Positions 7,550 through 15,761 of a DNA stretch of 17,288 bases are shown here, one piece after another (within the stretch, counting starts at the first letter, position 1; every line of letters starts with the position of its first letter). The translations under genes were made by a program, and so were the position numbers. The notes under the pieces were generated by a model that saw nothing but the letters and a program-made list of their open reading frames with translations, had not been told where the DNA came from and made no database searches. The stretch is from JAADHY01 sp964428935 (GTDB taxonomy: Bacteria > Planctomycetota > Planctomycetia > Planctomycetales > Planctomycetaceae), in contig CAYSAG010000085.1 of NCBI GenBank assembly GCA_964428935.1, positions 1 to 17,288 of the forward strand, in the 5' to 3' direction.

Positions 7550-8026
7550 TCAGCCGGCCGCCTCCTGCCTCAAAGCCTCGAGCACCTGGGCGGGGTGGTC
7601 GGCGGCTTTTGTCACGCGTTTCCAGTGCCGACGGACTTTTCCGTCCGGACCAATCCAGACGGTCGACCGAATGACGCCCACGGTCTTTCGTCCGCACACC
7701 ACCTTCTCGCCGTAGGCCTCGTACTTCGTCAGCACTTTCTTCTCCGGGTCCGACAGCAAGACGAACGGCAAGTCGTGCTGACAGGCGAATTTCTCGTGCG
7801 ACTCCGGCCCGTCGGGCGAAACGCCAACCACCACCGCGTTCAGCTTTTCGAACTCCTTGTGCAAGTCCCGAAAGCTTTGGGCTTCCTTCGTGCACCCCGG
7901 TGTGTTGTCCTTTGGGTAGAAGTAGAGAATGACGTGCTTGCCGGCAAAGTCCTTCAACGAGACTTTGCGACCGTTGGCGTCTTTCAACGTGAAGGCCGGT
8001 GCTTTGGCTCCTTCTTTGACGGGCAT
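7550..8026 (-). CDS. bcp: Thioredoxin-dependent peroxiredoxin, Bcp/PrxQ type
   Basis: This 158-residue protein has the usual Bcp length. The ATG at 8026 has AGAGGAG at 8034-8040, seven bases away. A longer frame from 8056 adds ten residues that are not needed. It should reduce hydrogen peroxide and organic hydroperoxides in the cytosol, with electrons from thioredoxin. The peroxiredoxin signature is YFYPKDNTPGCTKEAQSF, with Cys45 as the peroxidatic cysteine in the TPGCT loop. The later SDPEKKVLTKYEAYGEK and RSTVWIGPDGKV segments are typical of the family. In E. coli Bcp the resolving cysteine lies five residues after the first, but here that position is Gln50. Cys82 (FACQHDLPF) is at the place of the resolving cysteine used by the Xylella-type PrxQ and is the better candidate; Cys111 is a third. 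The gene lies downstream of the cytochrome gene with a 189-base gap that holds two palindromes, so it may have its own promoter. Confidence 0.93.
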   Translation of the reverse strand: MPVKEGAKAPAFTLKDANGRKVSLKDFAGKHVILYFYPKDNTPGCTKEAQSFRDLHKEFEKLNAVVVGVSPDGPESHEKFACQHDLPFVLLSDPEKKVLTKYEAYGEKVVCGRKTVGVIRSTVWIGPDGKVRRHWKRVTKAADHPAQVLEALRQEAAG

Positions 8027-8042
8027 TGCTAGACTCCTCTGT

Positions 8043-8056
8043 TTGGTTCGAACCAA
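8043..8056. promoter_or_regulatory. 14-base perfect palindrome upstream of the peroxiredoxin gene
   Basis: TTGGTTCGAACCAA lies 17-30 bases before the peroxiredoxin start codon, next to its Shine-Dalgarno sequence. It is a candidate operator for a dimeric repressor, or an RNA hairpin in the leader. Its AT content is higher than that of the surrounding sequence. No known box was recognised. Confidence 0.4.
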
Positions 8057-8106
8057 CGACAGGACGGACGGGCTGGTGCTTCAGACGTCGGGAGCAGCAA
8101 CCGGCT

Positions 8107-8124
8107 GCTGCGTCGCGACGCAGC
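8107..8124. repeat. 18-base perfect palindrome between the cytochrome and peroxiredoxin genes
   Basis: GCTGCGTCGCGACGCAGC is fully self-complementary. As RNA it would form a short stable hairpin with a TCGCGA core. It lies 92 bases after the stop of the minus-strand cytochrome gene and 81 bases before the peroxiredoxin start. It may stabilise or end the upstream transcript, although no T run follows, or it may be a protein site. Confidence 0.4.
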
Positions 8125-8215
8125 TCCGACCGAGGCTCCCACACGGCCACCGGCTTCACACCGTGGACCGGCGTGGCTCGCCGCCGTCGCCCGCTTCGAC
8201 GCGTCCGGCCGAAGG

Positions 8216-11200
8216 TCAACGCAGCGACTGCAAGTAGGCCAGCAGGTCGCGCAACTCGTCCGGCGTCAGAAGCTGGTCCAGCCCTTTTGGCATGATGGAC
8301 GTGTTCGACTCCTTGACAATTTCGACGTCGCTTTTGGAAATGCGAATTTCGTCCAGCTCCGACGTTCGCAGGTACAAGGCATCGCCGGTCTCGCGGGTAA
8401 TCAGTCCAGAGACGACGCGTCCGTCGATTGTCACGACGGTGTAAGGTCGGTAGCCCCGAGCGAACGTGGCACTGGGGAAGACGACCGACTCGAGCAAGTC
8501 TTGGCCTGTGCGAACGGCTCCAATGGTGGTCAAGTCCGGCCCGACGGCCGCGCCCTGTCCGGCGACGGAGTGGCACTTGGAGCAGGCGGCTTTGGTCGAA
8601 AAGAACACTTCTTCTCCCCGGTCCGGGTCGCCACCTTTCAGCAACGGCAGCAGTTGCTGCAACCGGGCCGTTCGTTGGGTTGTGTCGGAGCCGAGCTGTT
8701 TCAGCAGCGGCCCGGCCGCTCGACGCACCGACTCCGGGTAGACTTGCAGCAGCCGCTCCAATTCGTCGCCCGAAACGTACGGAACGGCCGACTGTTTCAA
8801 GGCCTCCAGCAAAGCCAGTCCGACCTTCTGCGAGTAGGGAGCTGGCGGAGCCGGCGTCGCCCGTCCGTTCGACGAACCACCCGACAGCCCGTCGGGTGAG
8901 AAGGCTCGCAAAAGAACCGGCGCGACGACCGGCCCGGCAACGTTCAGCGAGTCGGCCAGTGTCAGCAGTTGCCTTTCCGTCAGCGGAGCGGCCGCCAGCG
9001 TCCGAGCAGCCGCTAGTTGCAGCAGCGGTTGGTCGAAGGTGGTCGCTCGCAGCAGGAGGAACTGGAAGTCATTGTCCGCCAGCCGCTCCAACCGTTTCAC
9101 CACGGCGGCCAGCGCCTGCACTCGCAGCTCTTCCGGCTGAACCTCGCTTCGAGCCAGCGTCAGCAACTGTTGGTCGAACTGGCTCAGTTGTCGGTCGCGA
9201 ATGTTTCGAACGGCCTGCAGCCGGACGGCTCGGTCCGGGTAAGCCAAGCTGTCGCGCAGGGCGTCCAGCCACGCCTTTGGAAGCGGTCGCACCGACGCCC
9301 GACCAATGGCCTCCAGCAGCAACACGCGGGTCGCCGTGGGAAGGTCTTTGCGTTTGAGCGCGTCGGCCACCAGTCGTTGAATTTTCGGGTCGCCGGCTTG
9401 GGCGGCAATGAAGCCACGCAACACAACGGCCTGCTCCTCGCTCAGCTCGGACTGTCTCAGCCACTGGCTGAGCAGTTGAAGCGTTTCGCCGGCCCAACCC
9501 GGACGCGCGGCAATGATTTTCAAGGCCTGCTTTTGTAGCTGCTGGTCGTCGGTGTCGAGCAGGGGAGCGACCATTTCGCGCGTGAGGTTTCCGCCGTCCA
9601 TTTGGTCCAAAGCCACCAAGGCCGCCCGTCGCACGTCGGGGTTCGAGTCGCGGAGGAACGGGACCGTGGCGTCGCGGTCGGCCATTCGAATCAACGCGTA
9701 GACCAAAGCGTGTTCGAGGAACCGGTCGGTGACGCCCTTGCGTACGCTTTCGAACAGGCTTTGCACGGCCGCGTGGACGGTCTGAGCGTCACGGTTGTCT
9801 TTGCCGCGGAGCGGCCGGCCAGCCTTCGACGCCGACACCGGGGCAGCCGTCGTCTTCCGACGCAGCTCGTCCTCTCGGACTCGCTGCCGGAACCGGCTGG
9901 CTCGCGGCCGGTAGCCCGCCTCGAGGATTCGCCCCAACGCTGTCGCGGCTTGACGTCGAACGGGTGGCGTGTCTTCGACCACCATTCGACAAAGCCGGTC
10001 CTCGACGCCTCGCAGTCGGTTGGTGCCGACGGCTCGAGCGGCCGCCAGCCGGACGCTCTCGGCCGGGTCGTCCAGCGCCAGCCGCAACGCCGCCAGTCCC
10101 AGCTCGGGAGGCTGCATTCGAGCCAGAGCCCAGACGGCGTTGCGTCGAGCTTCGACCGAAAAGCCGCCTGCGGTCTTCGCCGGAGAGTTCTCCACGTCCG
10201 TGGACTCAGACGCCACGTCCGCCGCGCGGCTTTCCAGCACGCTTTGCAAGACGGGCACCGCGTCGGCTCCCTGCAAAGCCAACAAGTCCACCGCTCGCTC
10301 GCGGACCACCGGACGCGGGTCGTCCAAGAAGCGAACCAGCTCGGCCGCCGCCCGCTGCTCCAGCCGCAGCCGCAGACCGCGTGGGTCTTCGGGCGGCCGA
10401 GCGTCCACTCGGCGCACGCGGTAAATGGCTCCCAACACCTCCGGTTTCGCCACTTGCGAGTACGGACAACCGATTCGGAACCAACCGCCCGTGTCAATGA
10501 CCAGCAGGCTGCCGTCGGCGTCTTCCAGGACGTCGGTGGCGTGAAAGTCTGGGTCGTCGGAAACGAGAAAGTCGTGCTCCTGCGAGCGAAACGTCGCTCC
10601 GCTCCGAACCAACACCGACCGCACCACCTTGTGAATGTTGAACTCGGTTGTGAACACGTTGTTTTGGAACTCCGGGCCGAACACCGTCGACCGGTACAGG
10701 GTCATGCCCGAGACGGCCACGTGGCCCAGTCGAGCCAGCGGCGGCAGCAGGTCACCCGTGCGTTTGAATTCCGCGACGCACGGCTGGTCGAAGCGTGGGT
10801 AGGCGCCGCCGTCGACCCAGTGCACCAGGCAGTCGACGCGCGGGTTGCTCAGGAAAATGTTCGCGCAACCGACCATTTCCCCTTCGGGCGTGAAGTCGAC
10901 CTCGACGGGGTTGTCCAGGCCGCCACCGCAGAAGACTTCCACGTCGGTCCCGTCGGGGCGGCAGGAAAAAATTCGAGCGGCCAGGCCCTCGCTCCAGGTT
11001 CGGCCGTCTTCCGCGAACCGGTGTCCGTGCCGGCCGTCGCACCAGTAAATTCGTCCGCACGGCCCCAAGAAGCAGCCGTGAACACTGGCGGCGTTCCCCG
11101 AAAAGCCAAAACTGCCGACCAGGACCTCGCGGCGGTCGGCCACGCCGTCGTCGTCCGTGTCTTGCAACCGCCAAATGTAAGGTGGGCTGGCCACGTACAG

Positions 11201-11581
11201 CGCTCCGCGGTACCACACGCCTCCCATGGGAAAAGTCATTCGGTCTGCGAAGACCGTCCTGCGGTCGAAGCGTCCGTCGCCGTCCGTGTCTTCCAGCCGC
11301 AGAATCGAATTGGGCAACCGCCGCAGCAGCTCGTCGGCCTTCAAGTTCAAACCGGCGCTCTCGCCGACGTACAGCCGTCCGCGGTCGTCGAAACAAGCCA
11401 TCATTGGGTAGCGGACCAGCGGCGGCTCGGCCGCCACCTCCACCACAAACCCCTCCGGTACACGCGGCAGCTTGCTCTCCGGCCACGCCGGAGAAGGCTG
11501 CAGGAATGTCCCCACAAGAAAAGCCGCTGACACGACGACACACCTAGTCAAGCGACGTGCGCAGAAGAGACAGGTCGTCAT
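8216..11581 (-). CDS. PVC-type membrane-bound dehydrogenase with HEAT repeats and cytochrome c domain
   Basis: This 1121-residue exported redox protein is of a kind abundant in planctomycetes. The ATG at 11581 is preferred because GGAG (11592-11595) lies ten bases away; the in-frame GTG at 11590 would leave only one. A signal peptide fits residues 1-34 (basic ARRLTR, then CVVVSAAFLVGTFL). Residues about 38-390 form the beta-propeller dehydrogenase part, with FDDRGRLYVGES and two Asp-rich, calcium-loop-like turns (DTDGDGRFD near 95, DTDDDGVAD near 140). From about 405 to 960 runs an alpha-helical array of HEAT-like repeats, with units such as DPRPVVRERAVDLLALQG and SNPDVRRAALVALDQMDG. The C-terminus is the planctomycete haem-binding domain: CSKCH at 1000-1004, GPDLTTIG after it, and Met1097 in SIMPKGL as the likely axial ligand. 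It probably oxidises a sugar or alcohol in the periplasm and passes electrons to the haem. The substrate is not known. Confidence 0.92.
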   Translation of the reverse strand: MTTCLFCARRLTRCVVVSAAFLVGTFLQPSPAWPESKLPRVPEGFVVEVAAEPPLVRYPMMACFDDRGRLYVGESAGLNLKADELLRRLPNSILRLEDTDGDGRFDRRTVFADRMTFPMGGVWYRGALYVASPPYIWRLQDTDDDGVADRREVLVGSFGFSGNAASVHGCFLGPCGRIYWCDGRHGHRFAEDGRTWSEGLAARIFSCRPDGTDVEVFCGGGLDNPVEVDFTPEGEMVGCANIFLSNPRVDCLVHWVDGGAYPRFDQPCVAEFKRTGDLLPPLARLGHVAVSGMTLYRSTVFGPEFQNNVFTTEFNIHKVVRSVLVRSGATFRSQEHDFLVSDDPDFHATDVLEDADGSLLVIDTGGWFRIGCPYSQVAKPEVLGAIYRVRRVDARPPEDPRGLRLRLEQRAAAELVRFLDDPRPVVRERAVDLLALQGADAVPVLQSVLESRAADVASESTDVENSPAKTAGGFSVEARRNAVWALARMQPPELGLAALRLALDDPAESVRLAAARAVGTNRLRGVEDRLCRMVVEDTPPVRRQAATALGRILEAGYRPRASRFRQRVREDELRRKTTAAPVSASKAGRPLRGKDNRDAQTVHAAVQSLFESVRKGVTDRFLEHALVYALIRMADRDATVPFLRDSNPDVRRAALVALDQMDGGNLTREMVAPLLDTDDQQLQKQALKIIAARPGWAGETLQLLSQWLRQSELSEEQAVVLRGFIAAQAGDPKIQRLVADALKRKDLPTATRVLLLEAIGRASVRPLPKAWLDALRDSLAYPDRAVRLQAVRNIRDRQLSQFDQQLLTLARSEVQPEELRVQALAAVVKRLERLADNDFQFLLLRATTFDQPLLQLAAARTLAAAPLTERQLLTLADSLNVAGPVVAPVLLRAFSPDGLSGGSSNGRATPAPPAPYSQKVGLALLEALKQSAVPYVSGDELERLLQVYPESVRRAAGPLLKQLGSDTTQRTARLQQLLPLLKGGDPDRGEEVFFSTKAACSKCHSVAGQGAAVGPDLTTIGAVRTGQDLLESVVFPSATFARGYRPYTVVTIDGRVVSGLITRETGDALYLRTSELDEIRISKSDVEIVKESNTSIMPKGLDQLLTPDELRDLLAYLQSLR

Positions 11582-12031
11582 TGGTCGCACACTCCGAAAA
11601 GAGAACCGAAATGTTCGCTCAAGCGGTCGAGCCCCGGGGACTTTGCCGCGGGACGAAGCTTTGAGGAGCTGTCCGACGTGGCCCGACCCACGGTCTTTTC
11701 TCCGCGACCGGGTCTCTCAGCTTGCCAAATCCGCGCGGCCCTCGCCAGTCAGCGGTCGACGCAGCGGCGGCCGCCCAGCGACGCACGGACCACGCACGTC
11801 TGCAAGAACGTGCCAAGACGGGGCGGCAAAGAAACGGCAGAGCCGCGACAATTGCCGCGAACGCTGCACCTCGTCCGGGAAACGCCGTCGTCGCCGTCGG
11901 CGCCGTTTGACCGCGGAGCGAACGTGGTCCAGTGTTGGAGATGGGGCGGAGCGCCTTCGGCTTGAGCCAGCTCGGCGGTGCCGCTTTTGCCCCTGCCACG
12001 GGAAAGTCACGCTCCACCGAGGGACGCACTC
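11582..12031. other. Divergent intergenic region, 450 bases
   Basis: This region separates the minus-strand dehydrogenase gene from the plus-strand acetyltransferase gene and should hold both promoters. No clear -35/-10 pair was found. Open frames cross it, but they give Arg-rich sequence without any family pattern or ribosome binding site. A short CGN-rich stretch (11883-11905) is low-complexity. The GAGGGA at 12019-12024 is the ribosome binding site of the next gene. Confidence 0.5.
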
Positions 12032-13333
12032 ATGATTCGGCCAATGACTTTGGACGACCTGCCGCTGCTTCCGGCTTTGCACGCGGAGGGCGAGACGCGA
12101 CCCGAACGGCTTCGACGGGCGGAAGTCGCGTTGGTCCGGCTTTTCCGAAGGCTTTACTTCGACAACCCGTGGCGAGACAGTCGCGTGAGCAGTCTGGTCA
12201 GCGAAGACGGCGACGGCCGCATTAACGGAATGATTGGTGTGGTGGGCCGACCGTTTCGTTTCCGCGGCCGGCCAGTCACGGTGGCTGTGTGCAGCGAGCT
12301 GTACGTGGAACGGGAAAGCCGTCCGCGAATGGTGGGCGTGCAGTTGCTCAGGGCTTTTCTGCGCGGTCCACAGGACGTGTCGCTGGCGGACATTGCCAAC
12401 GACGCGTCGCGGGCCATTTGGGAACGTCTGGGAGGCACGACCGCTCCTCTGTACGACCTGAATTGGCTCTACCCGCTTCAGCCAGCTCAGTTTCTTCTGG
12501 AAGCCGCTTCGACGACGCCGGTTCGCCGAGCCGTCGCTTGCGTGGCTCGACCAGTGGCCAAAATGGTCGACGGCGTTGTCGGGGTGAGGAAGGTCGTAGC
12601 CGCGAGCCGGGGCCGCACCGCGCCTTCGGCCGGCCGACCGGGCGGGGGACGCGGCGGGGCGGTGGAGCTCTGCTGTGAGCCTTTGACGGCCGAGCTTTTC
12701 GCCGAGCATTTCTCGCGTCTGACGTCGCGGCACCCGCTGCGTCCCGACTACGACGCCCGGGCGGCTCGCTGGCTTTGGAAACGCCTGGACTTCTTGTGGC
12801 GGGACGCCGGTCCCAGCCGTTCGGTCGCTCTGCGCGACGCCCGCGGCCGGCTGGTCGGCTGGTACGTTTACCAGGCTCGACGCGGCGGAGTGGCCCGGGT
12901 GGCTCAGGTCGTCGCGCAAAGTCACTGGACCGGCCCGGTGCTGGACCACTTGTTTGAAGACGCTCGCCGACGCGGAGCCGTGGCCGTGCTGGGGCGGCTA
13001 CAACCGGAACTGCTGCGCGACCTGCTGGACCGCGGCTGTCTGTTTCGTCCCCGCCGACGTTTCACGCTGGTCCATTCGCGAGACGCCGAACTGCTGGACG
13101 CTTTTCGTCGCGGCGAGGCCTTCCTGTCGTTGCTGGAAGGCGAAGCGGTGCTCGACGTTTGGAACCAGCCCGAGCGGGCGTTGGCCGAGCTGCTGAAGGA
13201 AGAACCGGAGGGCGTGGTCGGAGCCAGACAGTCACGTCCGACGGTGCAACCGAAAGGCCAGCCCGAGGGTCCGGCTGAAGAGGCCTGCTCGGGCCAGCCC
13301 GAAACGCCACCTTCCGTCCCGCTCACTCCTTGA
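12032..13333 (+). CDS. GNAT-family acyltransferase-like protein, probable double GNAT fold
   Basis: This 433-residue protein has no signal peptide, so it is probably cytosolic. The ATG at 12032 has GAGGGA at 12019-12024, seven bases away. It opens as many GNAT enzymes do (MIRPMTLDDLPLLPALHAEG). A strand GRINGMIGVVGRPFRF at about 62-78 and VTVAVCSELYVERESRPRMVGVQLLRAF at about 82-109 follow. The last contains an R..(M)VG(V)-type turn before a helix, the place of the acetyl-CoA loop. IANDASRAIWERLGG at 121-135 matches the usual later strand and helix. After a Gly/Arg-rich linker (about 190-210) a second unit begins, with VALRDARGRLVGWYVYQAR at 265-283 and a helix near 303-313. The tail from about 388 is Pro/Glu/Gln-rich and probably disordered. 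The acyl acceptor is not known. Its last 11 bases overlap the end of the convergent permease gene. Confidence 0.7.
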   Translation: MIRPMTLDDLPLLPALHAEGETRPERLRRAEVALVRLFRRLYFDNPWRDSRVSSLVSEDGDGRINGMIGVVGRPFRFRGRPVTVAVCSELYVERESRPRMVGVQLLRAFLRGPQDVSLADIANDASRAIWERLGGTTAPLYDLNWLYPLQPAQFLLEAASTTPVRRAVACVARPVAKMVDGVVGVRKVVAASRGRTAPSAGRPGGGRGGAVELCCEPLTAELFAEHFSRLTSRHPLRPDYDARAARWLWKRLDFLWRDAGPSRSVALRDARGRLVGWYVYQARRGGVARVAQVVAQSHWTGPVLDHLFEDARRRGAVAVLGRLQPELLRDLLDRGCLFRPRRRFTLVHSRDAELLDAFRRGEAFLSLLEGEAVLDVWNQPERALAELLKEEPEGVVGARQSRPTVQPKGQPEGPAEEACSGQPETPPSVPLTP

Positions 13334-15701
13334 CCTTCACCCCCTCCAGCCAGTCCAGCCTCTGGACCTGCCGGTGAATGACCCACTGAGCCAGTAGGAC
13401 GAAAACGAACGCCAGCACGACCGTCACTCCCACGACCGGCAGTCGGACGACAACCGGCATGCGGTAAAGCTCCGAATCGTACGCCTGGGCAATGGCGTGC
13501 ACGGAGAACAGTCCCAGCGGAAAAGACAACAGCGTGCCGAAAACGAACGTGACGAGCGTCTGGTGGAACAACATGGCCGAAATTTCCCACGGCTGGTAGC
13601 CTAGCAGCCGAAGCGTCGAGATTTCTCGCATTCGGTCGCTAATCTCAATCAGCGCCCAGTTCACCGTGCTTCCGAACCCAATGGCTCCGGCAAACAGGAC
13701 CATCAGTCCAATGGAAATGACGGTGGTCTCGACCAGCATTTGCTCAATGTTGCGTCGCGCTTCGGCACGGACAGACAGTCCGCGCACGCCGGGCAGCTTT
13801 TTGACGTACTTGTAGAAGCTCGGCAACTCCGAGTAGTCGACCAGCAGTTGCGCCGAGTTGAGCGCTGCGTACTCGCCGACCAACGAGCACAGGTAGCGGC
13901 GGTCGGCGTAGCAGTCCATTCCCAGGTAGGTTTCGACCACAGCCGCCACCCGGGCGCGAACGGTGCGTTGGCGTCCTCGCACCGGTGTCAGCTCGAGCGT
14001 CTGGCCCGGTCGAACGTGGAGCAGCTCCGCCAGTTTTCGCGACAGGACCAACCCCTGCCGCGGAATGCGGACGGGCCGGCCGTCCTCTTGCACGGGGGTC
14101 GTCAACCGGTGACGCCGAGGCAGTCCGACGACGGCAAGGCGTCGGCTGAAGCGGCCGTTCCGCAAGTCACAGGCCATTGCGAACAGCGGCTCGGCGTAGT
14201 CCACGCCTGGCAGCCGCTCGACTTCGTAAAGAGCCGACGCGGGCATTTCGTCCTGTAAGGTCAAATCAACGTCGGCGTGCAAGACCCGCTCGAACTGGAA
14301 GTCCAACAGAAAGAAGAACGAGTCGTACATGACCAGTGCCATGAAAATGATTGAAATGGACAGCGCGGTCGCCACAATGGACGTCGTTGTTCGCAGCGGG
14401 TTTCGCAAAAGGTTGCGAATGGCCCAGCGAGTCCGAAAGGCCAACAAGTGCCAGACGCAAGCCAGACGCTGCAACAAGGCCGGCGCGGCCCACTCCGGCG
14501 GTCGAGGCCGCATGGCTTCGGCCGGCTGCAGCCGCAACACCTTCGACACCCCGTGCAGCGAACCAAGCAACGCGAAAGTCAAGCTGACCAAAAGGCCCGC
14601 CAACATGAGAAGCGGGTACGGCCGCTCCAGAAACTCGGGGAATTGAAAGAAGCTGTGGTAGACCACAATCATGCCGTGCGTCGTGGCGGCTCCCAGAACG
14701 CACCCCACCAGTCCTCCAACGGCACCCACCACAAGGCCGAACAGCAAGTAGTGGGCCGTGACTTCGCGGTTCGTGTAGCCCAGGGCTTTGAGCGTGCCAA
14801 TAATCGTTCGCTGCCGTTGGCACAGCCGAAGCAGGACAATGTTGAGGACCAGGGCGGCCACACCCAAAAAAATGGCCGGCATGACCGTGGCCGTAATGCC
14901 CAGCCCTTCGATTTCGTCGGAAAGAAACCGGTGCGACGGCTGGCGGCGTCGCGGAATCTTGTCCAACACACCGTAGGGTTGCAGAACCCGTTCGATTTTC
15001 GCGAGCACCTCGTCGACGCTGCCCGCTCGACTAGGCACTAGCCGTCCCACCAGTTCGTTGAAGGCGTCCTGAAAGCCGAGCACTTGCCGAGCGTAGTCCT
15101 CCTTCACGTACAAAACGGCGAAGTGCTTCGGGTCCGGCAGAATGTCGCCCGGTCCTCGGACTGCGTACACGTACTCGGGGCTAATGGCCCAACCCACCAC
15201 CCGAAACGTTTGCCATTTGCGGTTCAGCACGACATGAATGCGGCGGCCGGGCTCCAGGCCGTGCACGCGAGCGAAGGACTCGCTGAGAATGACCTCCTGG
15301 TCCGAGTGGTCCGAGAAGCCGCTGCCGCGCGTCAGGCAAATGCCGTTGAGCGTCCGGTCGAAGCCGGTGACGGGAGTTGAAATGAGCCGTCCGGTCAAGG
15401 GCTCGACCTCGCCGGGCACGTCGACCACGACGTCGAAAACCACCCGAGCTCGCAGCTCCTGAATTTCTGGAAACCGCTCAATGCGACGCAGGACGCTCAG
15501 TGGGGCCTTCTTCACCGGCACCCAGAAGTCGGCGAATCGGTAGCGGCGGTAGTAGGCGTGCTGACTGGCTTTCAGAATTCGCTGGGTGGCTCCAAAGCCG
15601 ACGAACGCGGCCACACCAATGGCAATGATTAAGACAATGACGGCCACCGAGACCGCGTTCTCACGCAGCTCGCGCCAGACTTTTCTGTTCAGCGTTCGCA
15701 C
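13323..15701 (-). CDS. ABC transporter permease with two FtsX-like units
   Basis: This 792-residue inner-membrane protein starts at a GTG at 15701, with GGAG at 15709-15712 seven bases away. The opening MRTLNRKVWRELRENAV followed by the first membrane helix fits the start usual for this family. Eight membrane helices are predicted: near 15-37, then 272-296, 317-345 and 360-383 (first FtsX unit), 437-467, and 657-682, 705-735 and 752-776 (second unit). Large extracytoplasmic domains follow helix 1 (about 40-270) and helix 5 (about 470-655), as in MacB-like and LolE-like permeases. The motifs GTLKALGYTNREV and STLRLLGYQPWEI are the paired coupling-helix segments that contact the ATPase. The protein probably works in export or mechanotransmission rather than uptake. 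No ATPase or HlyD-like partner is nearby: downstream the gene meets a convergent neighbour, and 60 bases upstream is an alpha-2-macroglobulin gene. Confidence 0.9.
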   Translation of the reverse strand: MRTLNRKVWRELRENAVSVAVIVLIIAIGVAAFVGFGATQRILKASQHAYYRRYRFADFWVPVKKAPLSVLRRIERFPEIQELRARVVFDVVVDVPGEVEPLTGRLISTPVTGFDRTLNGICLTRGSGFSDHSDQEVILSESFARVHGLEPGRRIHVVLNRKWQTFRVVGWAISPEYVYAVRGPGDILPDPKHFAVLYVKEDYARQVLGFQDAFNELVGRLVPSRAGSVDEVLAKIERVLQPYGVLDKIPRRRQPSHRFLSDEIEGLGITATVMPAIFLGVAALVLNIVLLRLCQRQRTIIGTLKALGYTNREVTAHYLLFGLVVGAVGGLVGCVLGAATTHGMIVVYHSFFQFPEFLERPYPLLMLAGLLVSLTFALLGSLHGVSKVLRLQPAEAMRPRPPEWAAPALLQRLACVWHLLAFRTRWAIRNLLRNPLRTTTSIVATALSISIIFMALVMYDSFFFLLDFQFERVLHADVDLTLQDEMPASALYEVERLPGVDYAEPLFAMACDLRNGRFSRRLAVVGLPRRHRLTTPVQEDGRPVRIPRQGLVLSRKLAELLHVRPGQTLELTPVRGRQRTVRARVAAVVETYLGMDCYADRRYLCSLVGEYAALNSAQLLVDYSELPSFYKYVKKLPGVRGLSVRAEARRNIEQMLVETTVISIGLMVLFAGAIGFGSTVNWALIEISDRMREISTLRLLGYQPWEISAMLFHQTLVTFVFGTLLSFPLGLFSVHAIAQAYDSELYRMPVVVRLPVVGVTVVLAFVFVLLAQWVIHRQVQRLDWLEGVKVKE

Positions 15702-15761
15702 GTCGCCGCTCCGGCTGTCGTGCCGGCGACCTCTCGCAGTCTCGCGGGAGGCGTCTCAGCC

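Noticed and set aside
9602..11530. Long plus-strand frame (642 codons) opposite the dehydrogenase gene
   Set aside because: It is antisense to a gene with clear propeller, HEAT and haem motifs, and its own translation has no recognisable features.
11582..11590. GTG at 11590 as the start of the dehydrogenase gene
   Set aside because: GGAG would be only one base away. The ATG at 11581 gives a ten-base spacing and the same signal peptide.
11883..11905. CGN-rich triplet-like run in the divergent intergenic region
   Set aside because: It is short, imperfect low-complexity sequence of a kind expected in GC-rich DNA, and no repeat unit is kept.
15702..15730. Possible hairpin covering the permease ribosome binding site
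   Set aside because: The stems are only five to six bases with several competing pairings, so translational control cannot be claimed.
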